From Caballeronia sp. SEWSISQ10-4 2 (GTDB lineage: Bacteria > Pseudomonadota > Gammaproteobacteria > Burkholderiales > Burkholderiaceae), in NCBI RefSeq assembly GCF_030464885.1, contig NZ_JALPRJ010000015.1:1-64000 (forward strand): DNA of 64,000 bases. Reading direction: 5' to 3'. The translations under genes and the position numbers were made by a program. Under the pieces are notes generated by a model that was not told the DNA's origin, made no database searches, and saw nothing but the letters and a program-made list of their open reading frames with translations. Positions within the stretch are counted from its first letter, which is position 1; each line of letters starts with the position of its first letter. Positions 50,401 through 60,824 of the stretch are shown in pieces.

Positions 50401-51372
50401 TTAATGCCGTTGATCCGGCGCCGGGCTCACACCTTGTGAGATTTCCCCAGCGACAAAAAGTTGCGCCACGTCCACCGGATCGAACTCGTAGCGCTGGTTG
50501 CAGAACTCGCAGTGCACTTCTACGCTGCCGCGTTCTTCAACCACGCTGTCCACTTCGCCACGGCCCAGCATCTTGAGCATGCCGCCCACTTTCTCGCGCG
50601 AACACGTGCATTCGAAACGCGCTTGCGCCGGCTCGAAATGCTGCACGTTTTCCTGCCAGAAGAGCCGCTTGAACACCGTTTCCGGGTCTTCCTTCAGCAA
50701 CTCCTCATTGGACAGCGTACCGCCGAGATGGCACACGCGCTGCCACGTATCGGCGTCGTGTTCACCTGGATGCGGGACGATACCGCCATCGCCGGGAAGC
50801 TTTTGCAGCAGCATGCCCACGGCGCGCTCGGTGTTCGCCGCGAGCCACATGCGCGTGTCGAGCTGCTCGGAGTGATGCATGTAGTGTTCCAGCACCTCCG
50901 CCATCGACGCCAGCGGCCCGTGCTCGCCGCTCAGCGGCACAATACCCTGGTACGCCTGCTGCCCTGGCTTCTTGTCGCGCGGATCGAGCGTGATCACGCA
51001 GCGGCCCTGGCCGTTGCGGTTGAGCAGGTCGGGGAGGGTCATGTCGTCGGTGATCGGCACGGGTGCCTCGCTCGCGCCTTCTATGGACTCAGCCAGCTTC
51101 GCGGTTGCCCGCAGCGACAGGTCTGAATTGCATTGCACGACAAGCATGGTCACCGGTCCGTCGCCGTAGATCTGCATGATCAGCGTGCCGTCGAACTTGA
51201 GATTCGCCGACAGCAGCGCGCACGCGGCCATCATTTCGCCGAGCACATTGCGCACGGGCGTGGGGTACGAGCGGCGCGTGAGCACTTCCTGCCACGTGTC
51301 GCGCAACGAGACAATCTCGCCGCGCACCGGCGCCGCGTTGAACATGAATTTTTGCAGCTGGTCTTGAACCAC
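50401..51372 (-). CDS. hslO: Hsp33 redox-regulated chaperonin
   Basis: A 323-residue holdase chaperone activated by oxidation. The C-terminal zinc centre is Cys-x-Cys (CTCSREKV) plus Cys-x2-Cys (HCEFCNQRYEF), which form disulfides on oxidative stress. The start is GTG 51372 with AAAGGACT upstream (MVQDQLQKFMFNAAPVRGEIV). It is next to the gamma carbonic anhydrase gene, 44 bp after it, same strand. Confidence 0.96.
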   Translation of the reverse strand: MVQDQLQKFMFNAAPVRGEIVSLRDTWQEVLTRRSYPTPVRNVLGEMMAACALLSANLKFDGTLIMQIYGDGPVTMLVVQCNSDLSLRATAKLAESIEGASEAPVPITDDMTLPDLLNRNGQGRCVITLDPRDKKPGQQAYQGIVPLSGEHGPLASMAEVLEHYMHHSEQLDTRMWLAANTERAVGMLLQKLPGDGGIVPHPGEHDADTWQRVCHLGGTLSNEELLKEDPETVFKRLFWQENVQHFEPAQARFECTCSREKVGGMLKMLGRGEVDSVVEERGSVEVHCEFCNQRYEFDPVDVAQLFVAGEISQGVSPAPDQRH

Positions 51373-51416
51373 GCTTGAGTCCTTTCATCGACGGCGTAAC
51401 GCGTGTCAACCGGCGT

Positions 51417-51941
51417 TCAGCCGATACGCACGAGTTGCGCCTTGTAAAATTCGCGGCGTTCCGCGTAACCACGCGTACCCGCCTGCATCTGGGCAATATC
51501 TGCTTCCGTGAGCTCGCGCACGGCTTTCGCGGGCGAGCCGAGGATCAGGGTGTTGTCGGGGAAGGTTTTACCTTCGGTCACCACGGCGCCCGCGCCAACC
51601 AGGCAATTGCGGCCGATTACCGCACCATTCAAGACCACGGCCTGAATTCCGATGAGCGCGCCTTCCTTGATCGTGCAGCCGTGCAGCATGGCCTGATGGC
51701 CGATCGTCACGTTGGCTTCAATGGTCAGCGGATACCCAGGGTCGGTATGCAGCACCGCGCCTTCCTGGATGTTGCTGCCGCGGCCGAGCACGATGGGCTC
51801 GTTGTCGCCGCGCAGGGCCGCGCCGAACCAGACGCTCGAGTTTTCTTCGAGCGTCACACGGCCGATGATGGTCGCGGTATCCGCGACGAAGACGCTTTCG
51901 TGGATGGTCGGGGCGGCATCGCCGAGCTTGTAGATTGCCAC
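51417..51941 (-). CDS. Gamma carbonic anhydrase family protein
   Basis: A 174-residue left-handed beta-helix protein of the YrdA/PaaY group with hexapeptide repeats. Histidine ligands appear in GAVLHTD and TIGHQAMLHGC. It starts at GTG 51941 after AGGAGACACA. Carbonic anhydrase activity has been shown for some members only; others are acyl-transferase-like or of unknown role. It probably shares a transcript with hslO. Confidence 0.92.
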   Translation of the reverse strand: MAIYKLGDAAPTIHESVFVADTATIIGRVTLEENSSVWFGAALRGDNEPIVLGRGSNIQEGAVLHTDPGYPLTIEANVTIGHQAMLHGCTIKEGALIGIQAVVLNGAVIGRNCLVGAGAVVTEGKTFPDNTLILGSPAKAVRELTEADIAQMQAGTRGYAERREFYKAQLVRIG

Positions 51942-52252
51942 TGTGTCTCCTGTGAGGGCTTGACGTGAGCCATGACGCGCGGATTGGCCCGCAGGCGTGG
52001 CCGGTACAATCGATTGAAATTGCAGTCGCGGGTGATGTCAGGCCGGTTGTGCCGATGCTATAGACTGCGGCCCCGGCGCGCCTCAAGCCAAAAATCGCCC
52101 GCGGAAAGTGCTATTTTAGCCGGTTGCGGAAAAGCGACACGCGCCCCGGGTTTCATGGACCTGATTTAGCGGTTTCATACCGGCTCGCGCGGGCCGTGGC
52201 GCAACCTGCGGCGTCGCCTCTACCCCTTGCCGTTCACAGGCACCCTGGAATC

Positions 52253-53116
52253 ATGTCCGAACAGTTCGATTATTCAGCGTCCAACAGCGTCCGGCCGACT
52301 GCGCTTGCGCTGCTCCGGGAGCGCGATCCCGCGACCAAGGCAAGCGCCGCCCGGCAGTTCTACGAGCGTTTGCTAGCGGGTGACACCACGCTGGACACCA
52401 CCGCTGATATCCCCGATCCACTCGATCTTCCCGGCCGCCCGGCGGCGCCGGAGCTCGTTGCGCCGTCGTCGCTGAAGCGCCGCAGCATGCAGTCGGACGC
52501 GGGGCGGGCGGTGTTGCTGCATGCGCTCGCGCATATCGAGTTCAATGCGATCAACCTCGCGCTCGATGCGGTCTGGCGTTTTCCCTCGATGCCCGAGGCG
52601 TTTTATCGCGACTGGTTCAAGGTCGCGGCCGAGGAAGCGCGCCACTTTTCGTTGCTGAGCGCGCGTTTGGCGGAATTTGGCCATCGGTACGGCGATTTTC
52701 CCGCTCACGATGGCCTGTGGGAGATGGCCGAGCGCACCTGCGGCGACGTGCTGGCCCGCATGGCGCTCGTGCCGCGTACGCTGGAGGCGCGTGGCCTGGA
52801 CGCTTCGCCGCCCATTCGCCGGCGCCTCGCGCAAGCGGGCGACCACGCATCGGCGGCCATTCTCGACGTGATTCTCCGCGATGAAATCGGCCACGTGCTG
52901 ATCGGCAACCATTGGTTCCGGCACCTGTGCAGCGAAGCCGGCGCCGATCCGCACACCACCTACGCGCAGCTCGCCGAGCAATATCACGCGCCAAAATTAC
53001 GCGGCCCGTTTAACTTCGAAGCACGCCGCGACGCCGGTTTCGATGAAGCCGAATTGCGCGCGCTCGCGGGCCTTGATGACATCGATTCCATTGAAACAGC
53101 GCCGATTCCCCGATGA
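52253..53116 (+). CDS. Ferritin-like DUF455 protein
   Basis: A 287-residue helical protein of the DUF455 ferritin-like group. Metal-type motifs: LLHALAHIEFNAINLALD, FKVAAEEARHFSLLSARL and ILRDEIGHVLIGNHWF, that is E/H pairs on successive helices, suggesting a di-iron carboxylate site as in MiaE-like enzymes. I take ATG 52253 (MSEQFDYSASNSVRPTAL). Its stop overlaps the next gene as ATGA, so it is coupled to a hydrolase. Its reaction is not known to me. Confidence 0.85.
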   Translation: MSEQFDYSASNSVRPTALALLRERDPATKASAARQFYERLLAGDTTLDTTADIPDPLDLPGRPAAPELVAPSSLKRRSMQSDAGRAVLLHALAHIEFNAINLALDAVWRFPSMPEAFYRDWFKVAAEEARHFSLLSARLAEFGHRYGDFPAHDGLWEMAERTCGDVLARMALVPRTLEARGLDASPPIRRRLAQAGDHASAAILDVILRDEIGHVLIGNHWFRHLCSEAGADPHTTYAQLAEQYHAPKLRGPFNFEARRDAGFDEAELRALAGLDDIDSIETAPIPR

Positions 53117-54018
53117 CTTCTCTTAAACCCCCCGTTTCCGAATTCGTTACCACGCGCGGCACGCGACTGCACGTCCGCCGCTGGGGATCGCCCGACGCGC
53201 CCACGCTCTTCATGCTGCATGGCTGGATGGATATTTCCGCGTCGTTCCAATTCGTCGTCGATGCCCTCACGCGCGACTGGCAGGTGATCGCTCCTGATGC
53301 TCGTGGTTTCGGGCTTTCGGACTGGCCCGTGGCGGAGGGTAAAAGCGGCCACTACTGGTTCCAGGACTATCTCGCCGATCTCGATGCGCTGCTCGACCAC
53401 TACGCGCCTGCTTCTCTACATGGCGAGCCGGTGAACCTGGTCGGCCACAGCATGGGTGCGAACGTCGTTTGCCTGTACGCGGGCGTGCGGCCGGAGCGGG
53501 TGCGGCGCGTGGTCGATCTGGAGGGGTTCGGCATGGCGCCGGCTGAAGCGAAGCGTTCGCCCGCGCGGATCGCGCAATGGCTGGACGACTTGCGCGCACC
53601 GCCTTCGCTCAACACGTACGCGACGCTCGACGATGTCGCCCATCGGCTGATCCGCACGAATCCGCGCCTGCCGATGGCGAAAGCGCATTTTCTGGCGCAA
53701 CACTGGGCGAAGCTCGACGATGCCGGCCGTTACCATCTGTTAGCCGATCCAGCGCACAAAATGCGTGGACCATTGCTGTATCGGCTGGCTGAGGTGATGG
53801 CCGTTTGGTCGAAGGTGCAGGCGAAGGTCCTGCACGTTGAAGCGCTGGCTTCACCGACCCTCGCGATGATTGCCGCTAACGTTCCTATCGATGAATTCAA
53901 GCAGCGCTTCAAGGCGTTTGCGGACTGGCGCGAAGAGATCGTCGATCACGCCGGTCACATGCTGCATCACGACCAGCCGGAGCGGGTCGCGGCGCTGATC
54001 GAGGCGTTTTGCGCGTAA
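53113..54018 (+). CDS. Alpha/beta hydrolase
   Basis: A 301-residue serine hydrolase of the epoxide hydrolase/haloperoxidase-like type. The oxyanion motif is MLHGWMDISASF, the nucleophile is Ser in GHSMGANVV and the catalytic His is in VDHAGHMLHHDQPE. Its start overlaps the DUF455 gene by 4 bp, so the two proteins are made together and may share a pathway. The substrate is unknown. Confidence 0.9.
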   Translation: MTSLKPPVSEFVTTRGTRLHVRRWGSPDAPTLFMLHGWMDISASFQFVVDALTRDWQVIAPDARGFGLSDWPVAEGKSGHYWFQDYLADLDALLDHYAPASLHGEPVNLVGHSMGANVVCLYAGVRPERVRRVVDLEGFGMAPAEAKRSPARIAQWLDDLRAPPSLNTYATLDDVAHRLIRTNPRLPMAKAHFLAQHWAKLDDAGRYHLLADPAHKMRGPLLYRLAEVMAVWSKVQAKVLHVEALASPTLAMIAANVPIDEFKQRFKAFADWREEIVDHAGHMLHHDQPERVAALIEAFCA

Positions 54019-54043
54019 GGTTGGCGGCCCGAAATTATGCGTT

Positions 54044-54057
54044 CGACCGATCGGTCG
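54044..54057. promoter_or_regulatory. Perfect 14-bp palindrome before the PHP phosphatase gene
   Basis: CGACCGATCGGTCG, 57 bp before the ATG at 54114. The ACCGATCGGT core resembles some TetR-family operators. No regulator gene is adjacent. Confidence 0.35.
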
Positions 54058-54113
54058 GCGACATAACCGCTTTGACGCGTTGCAGTAGAATGGCGGATAA
54101 CCCCTAGAGCCTG

Positions 54114-54947
54114 ATGATGAACGCCGATCTGCATTGCCACTCCACCGTTTCCGACGGCCAACTCGCTCCCGCGGAGGTCGCCGCGCGTGCTCACGCGGGC
54201 GGTGTGACGTTGTGGGCGCTCACCGACCACGATCAGCTTGGCGGTCAGCGTGAGGCGCGTGCAGCGGCAGAAGCGCTCGGCATGGGCTATCTCAGCGGGG
54301 TGGAGATTTCGGTGACGTGGGCGGGGCGGACGGTGCATATCGTCGGGCTGAACGTGGATGTGGACAATCAGGAGCTGATTGATGGCCTGGCGGAGACGCG
54401 CAGCGGCCGCCGGGCTCGAGGTGAAGCAATAGGCGAGGCGCTTGCCGCGGTCGGCATCCCGGACACATACGAAGGCGCGCTGCAGTATGTGAACGATCCC
54501 GCCATGATCTCGCGCACGCATTTCGCACGCTATCTGGTGGAGAAGGGCTACGCGCAATCCACCTCGGACGTGTTCTCGAAATATCTCGGCGACGGCAAGC
54601 CGGGATATGTCGGCCATCGCTGGTCCAAACTCGCTGACGCCATGAAATGGATCAAGGCGGCGGGCGGCGAGGCGGTGATCGCGCATCCTGGCCGCTACGA
54701 TTTCTCGCCGGTCGAATTCATCGCTTTCTTCGATGAATTTATTCAGCTCGGCGGCCGCGCCATTGAAGTCGTGACGGGAAGCCACACGCCGGATCAATAT
54801 CGCGAATATGCGGAAGTAGCGCGTCGATACGGCTTCTACGCGTCGCGCGGTTCGGATTTTCACGCGGCGGGCGAGGGGCGTATCGACCTTGGCCAACTGC
54901 CGCCGCTTCCCGCCGATCTCAAGCCCGTGTGGGAGTCCCTGCTCTAA
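54114..54947 (+). CDS. PHP-domain phosphatase/RNase AM (YciV family)
   Basis: A 277-residue PHP hydrolase. Metal motifs are DLHCHSTVSDG, LTDHDQLGGQREA, SRTHFARYL, IAHPGRYDF and ASRGSDFHA. E. coli YciV (RNase AM) trims 5' ends of rRNA and degrades short RNAs and 3',5'-nucleotide bisphosphate; that role is by family. Together with the YciO-like gene downstream it repeats the yciV-yciO neighbourhood known from E. coli. Confidence 0.93.
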   Translation: MMNADLHCHSTVSDGQLAPAEVAARAHAGGVTLWALTDHDQLGGQREARAAAEALGMGYLSGVEISVTWAGRTVHIVGLNVDVDNQELIDGLAETRSGRRARGEAIGEALAAVGIPDTYEGALQYVNDPAMISRTHFARYLVEKGYAQSTSDVFSKYLGDGKPGYVGHRWSKLADAMKWIKAAGGEAVIAHPGRYDFSPVEFIAFFDEFIQLGGRAIEVVTGSHTPDQYREYAEVARRYGFYASRGSDFHAAGEGRIDLGQLPPLPADLKPVWESLL

Positions 54948-55246
54948 ATAGCAGGTGGCCTCTCCGGCTCAGAGTTGGCAGCGTTGGAAAACGCAAAAAA
55001 CCGCGCACGATCCTTGCATTCATCCACCTCTGTTTGTCGCGCAACTCCACGCATTTGCGGGTATTCTCGCGTGTTCGCATTAGAACCGCCCGGCGCCTTT
55101 CATCTGGTATCCAGCTTGAAACCACGGGCGTAATGGTTGGTGTGCTTGATGCGCTTAGTGCGCCTGGCGCGTAAAAACGTAAATCGCTAAACGCATTGGC
55201 GCCGGTTTGCAGGTAAATCCGGACAACCCACTTACGTCATCTGGTC
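54948..55246. other. Gap before the YciO-like gene
   Basis: About 300 bp. I see no gene, hairpin or convincing promoter in it. Confidence 0.5.
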
Positions 55247-55888
55247 ATGTCTCAATTCTTTCGAATTCATCCTGACAATCCGCAGCCGCGCCTGATCAAC
55301 CAGGCGGTGCAGATCATCAACGATGGCGGTATTGTCGCGTTGCCAACCGATTCGAGCTACGCGCTCGCGTGCCACCTCGACGACAAGGATGCCGTTGAAC
55401 GCATCCGGCGGATTCGCGGACTCGACGAGAAGCAATTGCTCTCGCTGCTGGTACGCGATTTATCGGAATTAGCGAATTTCGCGATTGTCGATAACCGCAA
55501 CTATCGTCTGATTAAATCGGTTACTCCCGGACCTTACGTGTTTGTCCTGCAGGCGACGAAGGAAGTGCCCCGGCGCCTTTCACACCCGTCGCGCAAGACG
55601 ATCGGCCTGCGCGTGCCCAATCACGCGATCACGCTGGCGTTGCTCGAAGCGCTGGGGCAGCCGTTGCTCGGCTCGACGCTGATCCTGCCGCCCGACACCC
55701 ATCCGCTCAACGACGCCGAAGAGATTCGCGAGCGGCTGCAAAAGCAGATCGATCTGGTTATCGACGCCGGCGCGTGCGCCATGGAACCTTCCACCGTGAT
55801 CGACCTGACCGGCGAAGAGCCCGTACTGGTGCGCCCCGGCCGAGGCAGCCTGGAACCGTTCGGCCTCACCGCCGAAAATCCGCAATGA
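55247..55888 (+). CDS. YciO/Sua5/YrdC family RNA-binding protein
   Basis: A 213-residue protein with the YrdC fold: GGIVALPTDSSYALACHLDDKDAVERIRRIRGLDEKQLLSLL and PGPYVFVLQATKEVPRRLSHPSRKTIGLRVPNH. TsaC/Sua5 makes threonylcarbamoyl-AMP for tRNA t6A. The KQLLSLLVRDLSELA wording and the gene next to yciV favour the YciO subgroup, whose role is less clear. Confidence 0.9.
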   Translation: MSQFFRIHPDNPQPRLINQAVQIINDGGIVALPTDSSYALACHLDDKDAVERIRRIRGLDEKQLLSLLVRDLSELANFAIVDNRNYRLIKSVTPGPYVFVLQATKEVPRRLSHPSRKTIGLRVPNHAITLALLEALGQPLLGSTLILPPDTHPLNDAEEIRERLQKQIDLVIDAGACAMEPSTVIDLTGEEPVLVRPGRGSLEPFGLTAENPQ

Positions 55889-56066
55889 CGCAGCGCACTC
55901 ACGTGCGCTCACGTACGATTGCACATTGAGGCGACGACATTGCGCTCAGGGAAATCGCCCAAGCGCAATGTCATTCGCCTCGACGCTCGCAACCCCACGG
56001 CCCTTGGGCGAACGCAAACCGTCCGCCACCGAGTGGCGCCACAACTGCTTGATACAATAGCGAGCT

Positions 56067-56732
56067 ATGGATTCCTCCCTGATACAAACTATCGCGGTCT
56101 ACGCGCTCCCCGTGATCTTCGCGATCACGCTGCACGAGGCTGCTCACGGCTACGCGGCCCGCCTGCTGGGCGACAACACGGCTTACGTACTCGGCCGCGT
56201 GTCGGTCAACCCGATGCGCCACATCGACCCGATCGGCACCCTCGCCATCCCGCTGATCCTGTATTTCGTCACGAGCGGCGCGTTCATGTTCGGCTACGCG
56301 AAGCCCGTCCCGGTTGCATTCGGTAATCTGCGCAACCCGCGCTGGGGCAGTTTGTGGGTCGCAGCCGCCGGACCGGCGAGCAATTTCGTGCAGGCGCTCA
56401 TCTGGGGCATCTTCGCGGTGCTGCTGGCGTCGTTCAGCGTCAACGAACCGTTTTTTACGCGCATGGCCGCAGCCGGTGTTGGCGTGAACCTGGTGCTCGG
56501 TGTGCTCAACCTGTTTCCCTTGCCGCCGCTCGACGGCGGACGCGTGCTGATGGCGCTGCTGCCCGTACGCGCTTCGATCATGCTGTCGCGGCTCGAACCC
56601 TACGGTTTTTTCATCGTGATGGCGCTTGTCGTGACCGGCACTCTGACGCGTTTCTGGCTCGGGCCGCTGGTGAGCGCCGGCTATGTCGCGGTGTCGGCCG
56701 TCCTGAATCCCCTTGCCTCGCTTTTACAATAA
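56067..56732 (+). CDS. Site-2 protease family (M50) membrane metallopeptidase
   Basis: A 221-residue integral membrane protein. The zinc motif HEAAHG is in the first helix (ITLHEAAHGYAARLLGD). NLFPLPPLDGGRVLMALLP carries the conserved DG third-ligand motif. Five or six hydrophobic segments are visible. No PDZ domain is present, so it is the short form (like FpvI/Rip-unrelated SpoIVFB-like minimal proteases). Substrate unknown. It lies 4 bp before trpS. Confidence 0.9.
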   Translation: MDSSLIQTIAVYALPVIFAITLHEAAHGYAARLLGDNTAYVLGRVSVNPMRHIDPIGTLAIPLILYFVTSGAFMFGYAKPVPVAFGNLRNPRWGSLWVAAAGPASNFVQALIWGIFAVLLASFSVNEPFFTRMAAAGVGVNLVLGVLNLFPLPPLDGGRVLMALLPVRASIMLSRLEPYGFFIVMALVVTGTLTRFWLGPLVSAGYVAVSAVLNPLASLLQ

Positions 56733-56736
56733 ATCC

Positions 56737-57938
<1,202 letters not shown>

Positions 57939-57939
<1 letters not shown>

Positions 57940-58559
57940 TGATGGCGATGTCCGCTGCACCCACGCTACCCACGCCACCCACCACCGCCAGTGCCTGGAT
58001 CGAGCAATGGTCGCATCTGGTGGAGCAGGGTGGCGCGGTACTTGATGTTGCGTCGGGCAACGGCCGCCACGCGCGTTATTTCGCGTTGCGCGGGCATCCC
58101 GTGCTGGCGCTGGATCGCGATGAAACCGCCTTGGCGAGTCTCGCTGCTGTGCAGCATGTCAGCACGCGTTGCGCCGATCTGGAAAACGCAGGCTGGCCGC
58201 TGCGCGAAGATGAAAAATTCGCCGCCGTAGTGGTGACGAACTACCTTCACCGGCCCTTGTTTGCTTATTTATTCGATGCCCTCGCGCCCGGTGGCGTGCT
58301 GCTCTACGAGACCTTCGCTGCGGGCAACGAGCGGTTCGGCAAGCCGTCGAATCCGGCCTTCCTGCTCAACCCCGGTGAGTTGCTAGAGGCCGTGCACGGC
58401 CGCTTGCGGGTCATCGCTTATCAGGATGGTTTTATCAACGCGCCGCGTGCATCCTGCGTGCAGCGCATCTGCGCCGCCGCCCCGGCGCGGCCCACCCCAA
58501 CGGGTCTTACGGAACGTAACAATGGGTCAGATCCCGATCGTTACGTACTGCAGGGCTAA
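57939..58559 (+). CDS. SAM-dependent methyltransferase
   Basis: A class I methyltransferase of about 206 residues. Motif I is VLDVASGNGRHARYFA, then VLALDRDE for the SAM ribose acidic residue, VVTNYLHRPL (motif IV) and ALAPGGVLLYETFA. There are three nearby ATG codons (57939, 57942, 57948), the first overlapping the trpS stop by one base. Closest in wording to the TehB-like/DUF1698-type small methyltransferases. Substrate unknown. Confidence 0.88.
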
Positions 58560-58570
58560 TCCGCTACAAT
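58541..58570 (+). promoter_or_regulatory. Possible dapA promoter
   Basis: TTACGT (58541-58546), 18 bp, TACAAT (58565-58570), 31 bp before the dapA ATG. It overlaps the end of the methyltransferase gene. Confidence 0.4.
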
Positions 58571-58601
58571 CGCGGTTTACCGATCAATTTCATAGCGTTT
58601 C

Positions 58602-59507
58602 ATGACAAACGGAACACACGGCGGCGTCCAGATCCGCGGCAGCATTCCTGCCATCGTCACCCCGATGCACGAGGACGGTAGTCTCGATCTGCCGGCGTTT
58701 CGAAAACTGATCGACTGGCATGTGGCAGAGGGCTCGAACGGCCTCGTCGTGGTGGGCACCAGCGGCGAATCGGCCACGCTTTCAGTAGATGAACACATCC
58801 TGATGGTGAAAACCGCCGTCGAGCACACGGCCAAGCGCTTTCCGATCATCGCCGGCGCGGGCGGCAACTCCACGTCCGAAGCGGTCGAGCTGGCCAAGGC
58901 GGCCAAAGAGGTCGGCGCGGACGCCACGCTGCAAGTGGTTCCTTATTACAACAAGCCGACGCAAGAAGGCATGTACCAGCACTTCCGCAAGATTGCGGAA
59001 TCCGTCGACCTGCCCGTCATCCTGTATAACGTTCCGGGCCGGACCGTCGCCGACATGAACCATGACACCGTGCTGCGCCTCGCTGAGGTGCCGGGCATCG
59101 TGGGCGTGAAGGAAGCGACGGGTAACATCGACCGTGCGGCCAACCTGATCAAGTACGCGCCGGCGCATTTCGCGATCTACAGCGGCGACGATCCGACCGC
59201 CATCGCGTTGATGCTGCTCGGCGGCCACGGCAATATTTCGGTGACCGCGAACGTCGCGCCGCGCGCGATGAGCGAACTCTGCCGCGCGGCGCTCGCCGGC
59301 GACGCGATCACTGCGCGCAAGATTCACCTGGGCTTGCTGTCGCTGCACAAGCAGATGTTCTGCGAGTCGAATCCGATCCCCGCGAAATGGGCGCTTGCTG
59401 CGCTCGGGCGCATGGAAAGCGGGATTCGCCTGCCGCTGACGCCGCTCGACGAGCGCTATCACGGCGTCGTGCGCGACGCGTTACGCGAAACAGGACTTCT
59501 GGCCTGA
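58602..59507 (+). CDS. dapA: 4-Hydroxy-tetrahydrodipicolinate synthase
   Basis: A 301-residue TIM-barrel aldolase that condenses pyruvate and aspartate semialdehyde, the first step to DAP/lysine. [29 protein letters not shown] (catalytic Tyr) and [12 protein letters not shown] (Schiff-base Lys) are present. dapA followed by bamC is the same order as in E. coli (dapA-bamC). Confidence 0.97.
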   Translation: MTNGTHGGVQIRGSIPAIVTPMHEDGSLDLPAFRKLIDWHVAEGSNGLVVVGTSGESATLSVDEHILMVKTAVEHTAKRFPIIAGAGGNSTSEAVELAKAAKEVGADATLQVVPYYNKPTQEGMYQHFRKIAESVDLPVILYNVPGRTVADMNHDTVLRLAEVPGIVGVKEATGNIDRAANLIKYAPAHFAIYSGDDPTAIALMLLGGHGNISVTANVAPRAMSELCRAALAGDAITARKIHLGLLSLHKQMFCESNPIPAKWALAALGRMESGIRLPLTPLDERYHGVVRDALRETGLLA

Positions 59508-59671
59508 CGGCCGGCGGCGGGGCGCATCTGAAAACGTGCGTGCCGCCGTAGTGCAGTGGTTTCGGCCGTAATACCATTCGGCCAGCCAGCGAGTGTCATC
59601 AACCCGTCGTTCATCGACCCGTTCCCGGCTTAGCTTCCAGGCAACGCGCATTCAGCATCACGAAGGACCTC

Positions 59672-60814
59672 ATGAAACGTTCCGCCTTATTCAATCACGC
59701 TCGCACCCTGAGCGTGCTGTCGCTTGGAATCGGCACGCTGATCTCGCTTGCCGGCTGTGATACGTTGAACGACTGGCTCGCGCCGGATCGGGTGAATTAC
59801 AAGGGTGCTGAAACGGCGCCTACACTGACCGTGCCATCGGATCTGAGCACCGCCGACATCAGCCAGCGCTACGCCGCACCGCCCAAGCTGAATTCTCTTG
59901 GCGGCGCTGCACCCCGTTCGCTTACGCCCGCGGGTAATGCAACCGTCGGTTTGCCGACGCCGCAAGACCCGTTCGGCATGCACGTGGAGCGAGACGGCGA
60001 TCGCCGCTGGCTGGTGGTCGATGGCCGGTCGCCCGACCAGCTCTGGCCACAGTTGCAAGAGTTCTGGCAAGAGAATGGTTTCACGCTCAAGACCGATGCT
60101 GCAGCTACCGGGATCATGACGACTGACTGGGCTGAAAATCGCGCGAACATTCCGGACGACTGGTTCAGGAAGAGCATTGGCAAGCTGGTCGACTTTGCGT
60201 ATTCATCGGGTACGCGCGATCAGTTCCGTACGCTGGTCGAGCGCGGTTCGAACGCCTCCACCGACATCTCCATCACGCACAGCGCGATGGAAGAAGTGCT
60301 GACGGGTCAGGACAAGACCTCGTCGAAATGGGTCGAGCGGCCGCGTAACCCGGCACTTGAAGCCGCGTTCCTCGCGAAGCTGATGGAGAAGTTCGGCCTG
60401 ACCGACGCGCAAGCCAAGCAATTGTTGACCGATGCCCATCCGGCGACCGCGACGGCCACGATCGACCAGTCGGGTGGCTCGTCCACGCTCGATCTTTCCG
60501 AGCCGTTCGACAGCGCCTGGTTGCGCGTGGGACTTGCACTCGACCGGACCAACTTCACCGTCGACAACCAGGATCGCGCGAAGGGTTTGTATTACGTGCG
60601 TTTCTCCGACTCGATGCAAGAGTTGAAGAAGGAGGGTCTGCTCGGCAAGCTCTTTGCGGGCGGCACGCCGAAGCCTACGCGCGAGTTCATGGTGAACGTG
60701 CGTCCGAAGGCTGACACGGTGACGCAGATCGCCGTGGTCGACGCCAATGGTCAGGTCGATACATCGAGCGACGCGCAACGAATCGTCGCGTTGCTGCACG
60801 CGCAGTTGAACTAG
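59672..60814 (+). CDS. bamC: BamC outer-membrane assembly lipoprotein
   Basis: A 380-residue lipoprotein of the BAM complex. Signal peptide and lipobox SLAGC (Cys29) are followed by an unstructured stretch, LTVPSDLSTADISQRY, that binds BamD. Two helix-grip domains follow (about 105-215 and 270-375). The spacer with Pro/Gly and the VVDGRSPDQLWPQLQEFWQENGF block fit NlpB/BamC. It follows dapA after 164 bp. Confidence 0.93.
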   Translation: MKRSALFNHARTLSVLSLGIGTLISLAGCDTLNDWLAPDRVNYKGAETAPTLTVPSDLSTADISQRYAAPPKLNSLGGAAPRSLTPAGNATVGLPTPQDPFGMHVERDGDRRWLVVDGRSPDQLWPQLQEFWQENGFTLKTDAAATGIMTTDWAENRANIPDDWFRKSIGKLVDFAYSSGTRDQFRTLVERGSNASTDISITHSAMEEVLTGQDKTSSKWVERPRNPALEAAFLAKLMEKFGLTDAQAKQLLTDAHPATATATIDQSGGSSTLDLSEPFDSAWLRVGLALDRTNFTVDNQDRAKGLYYVRFSDSMQELKKEGLLGKLFAGGTPKPTREFMVNVRPKADTVTQIAVVDANGQVDTSSDAQRIVALLHAQLN

Positions 60815-60824
60815 GTTTTCACGT

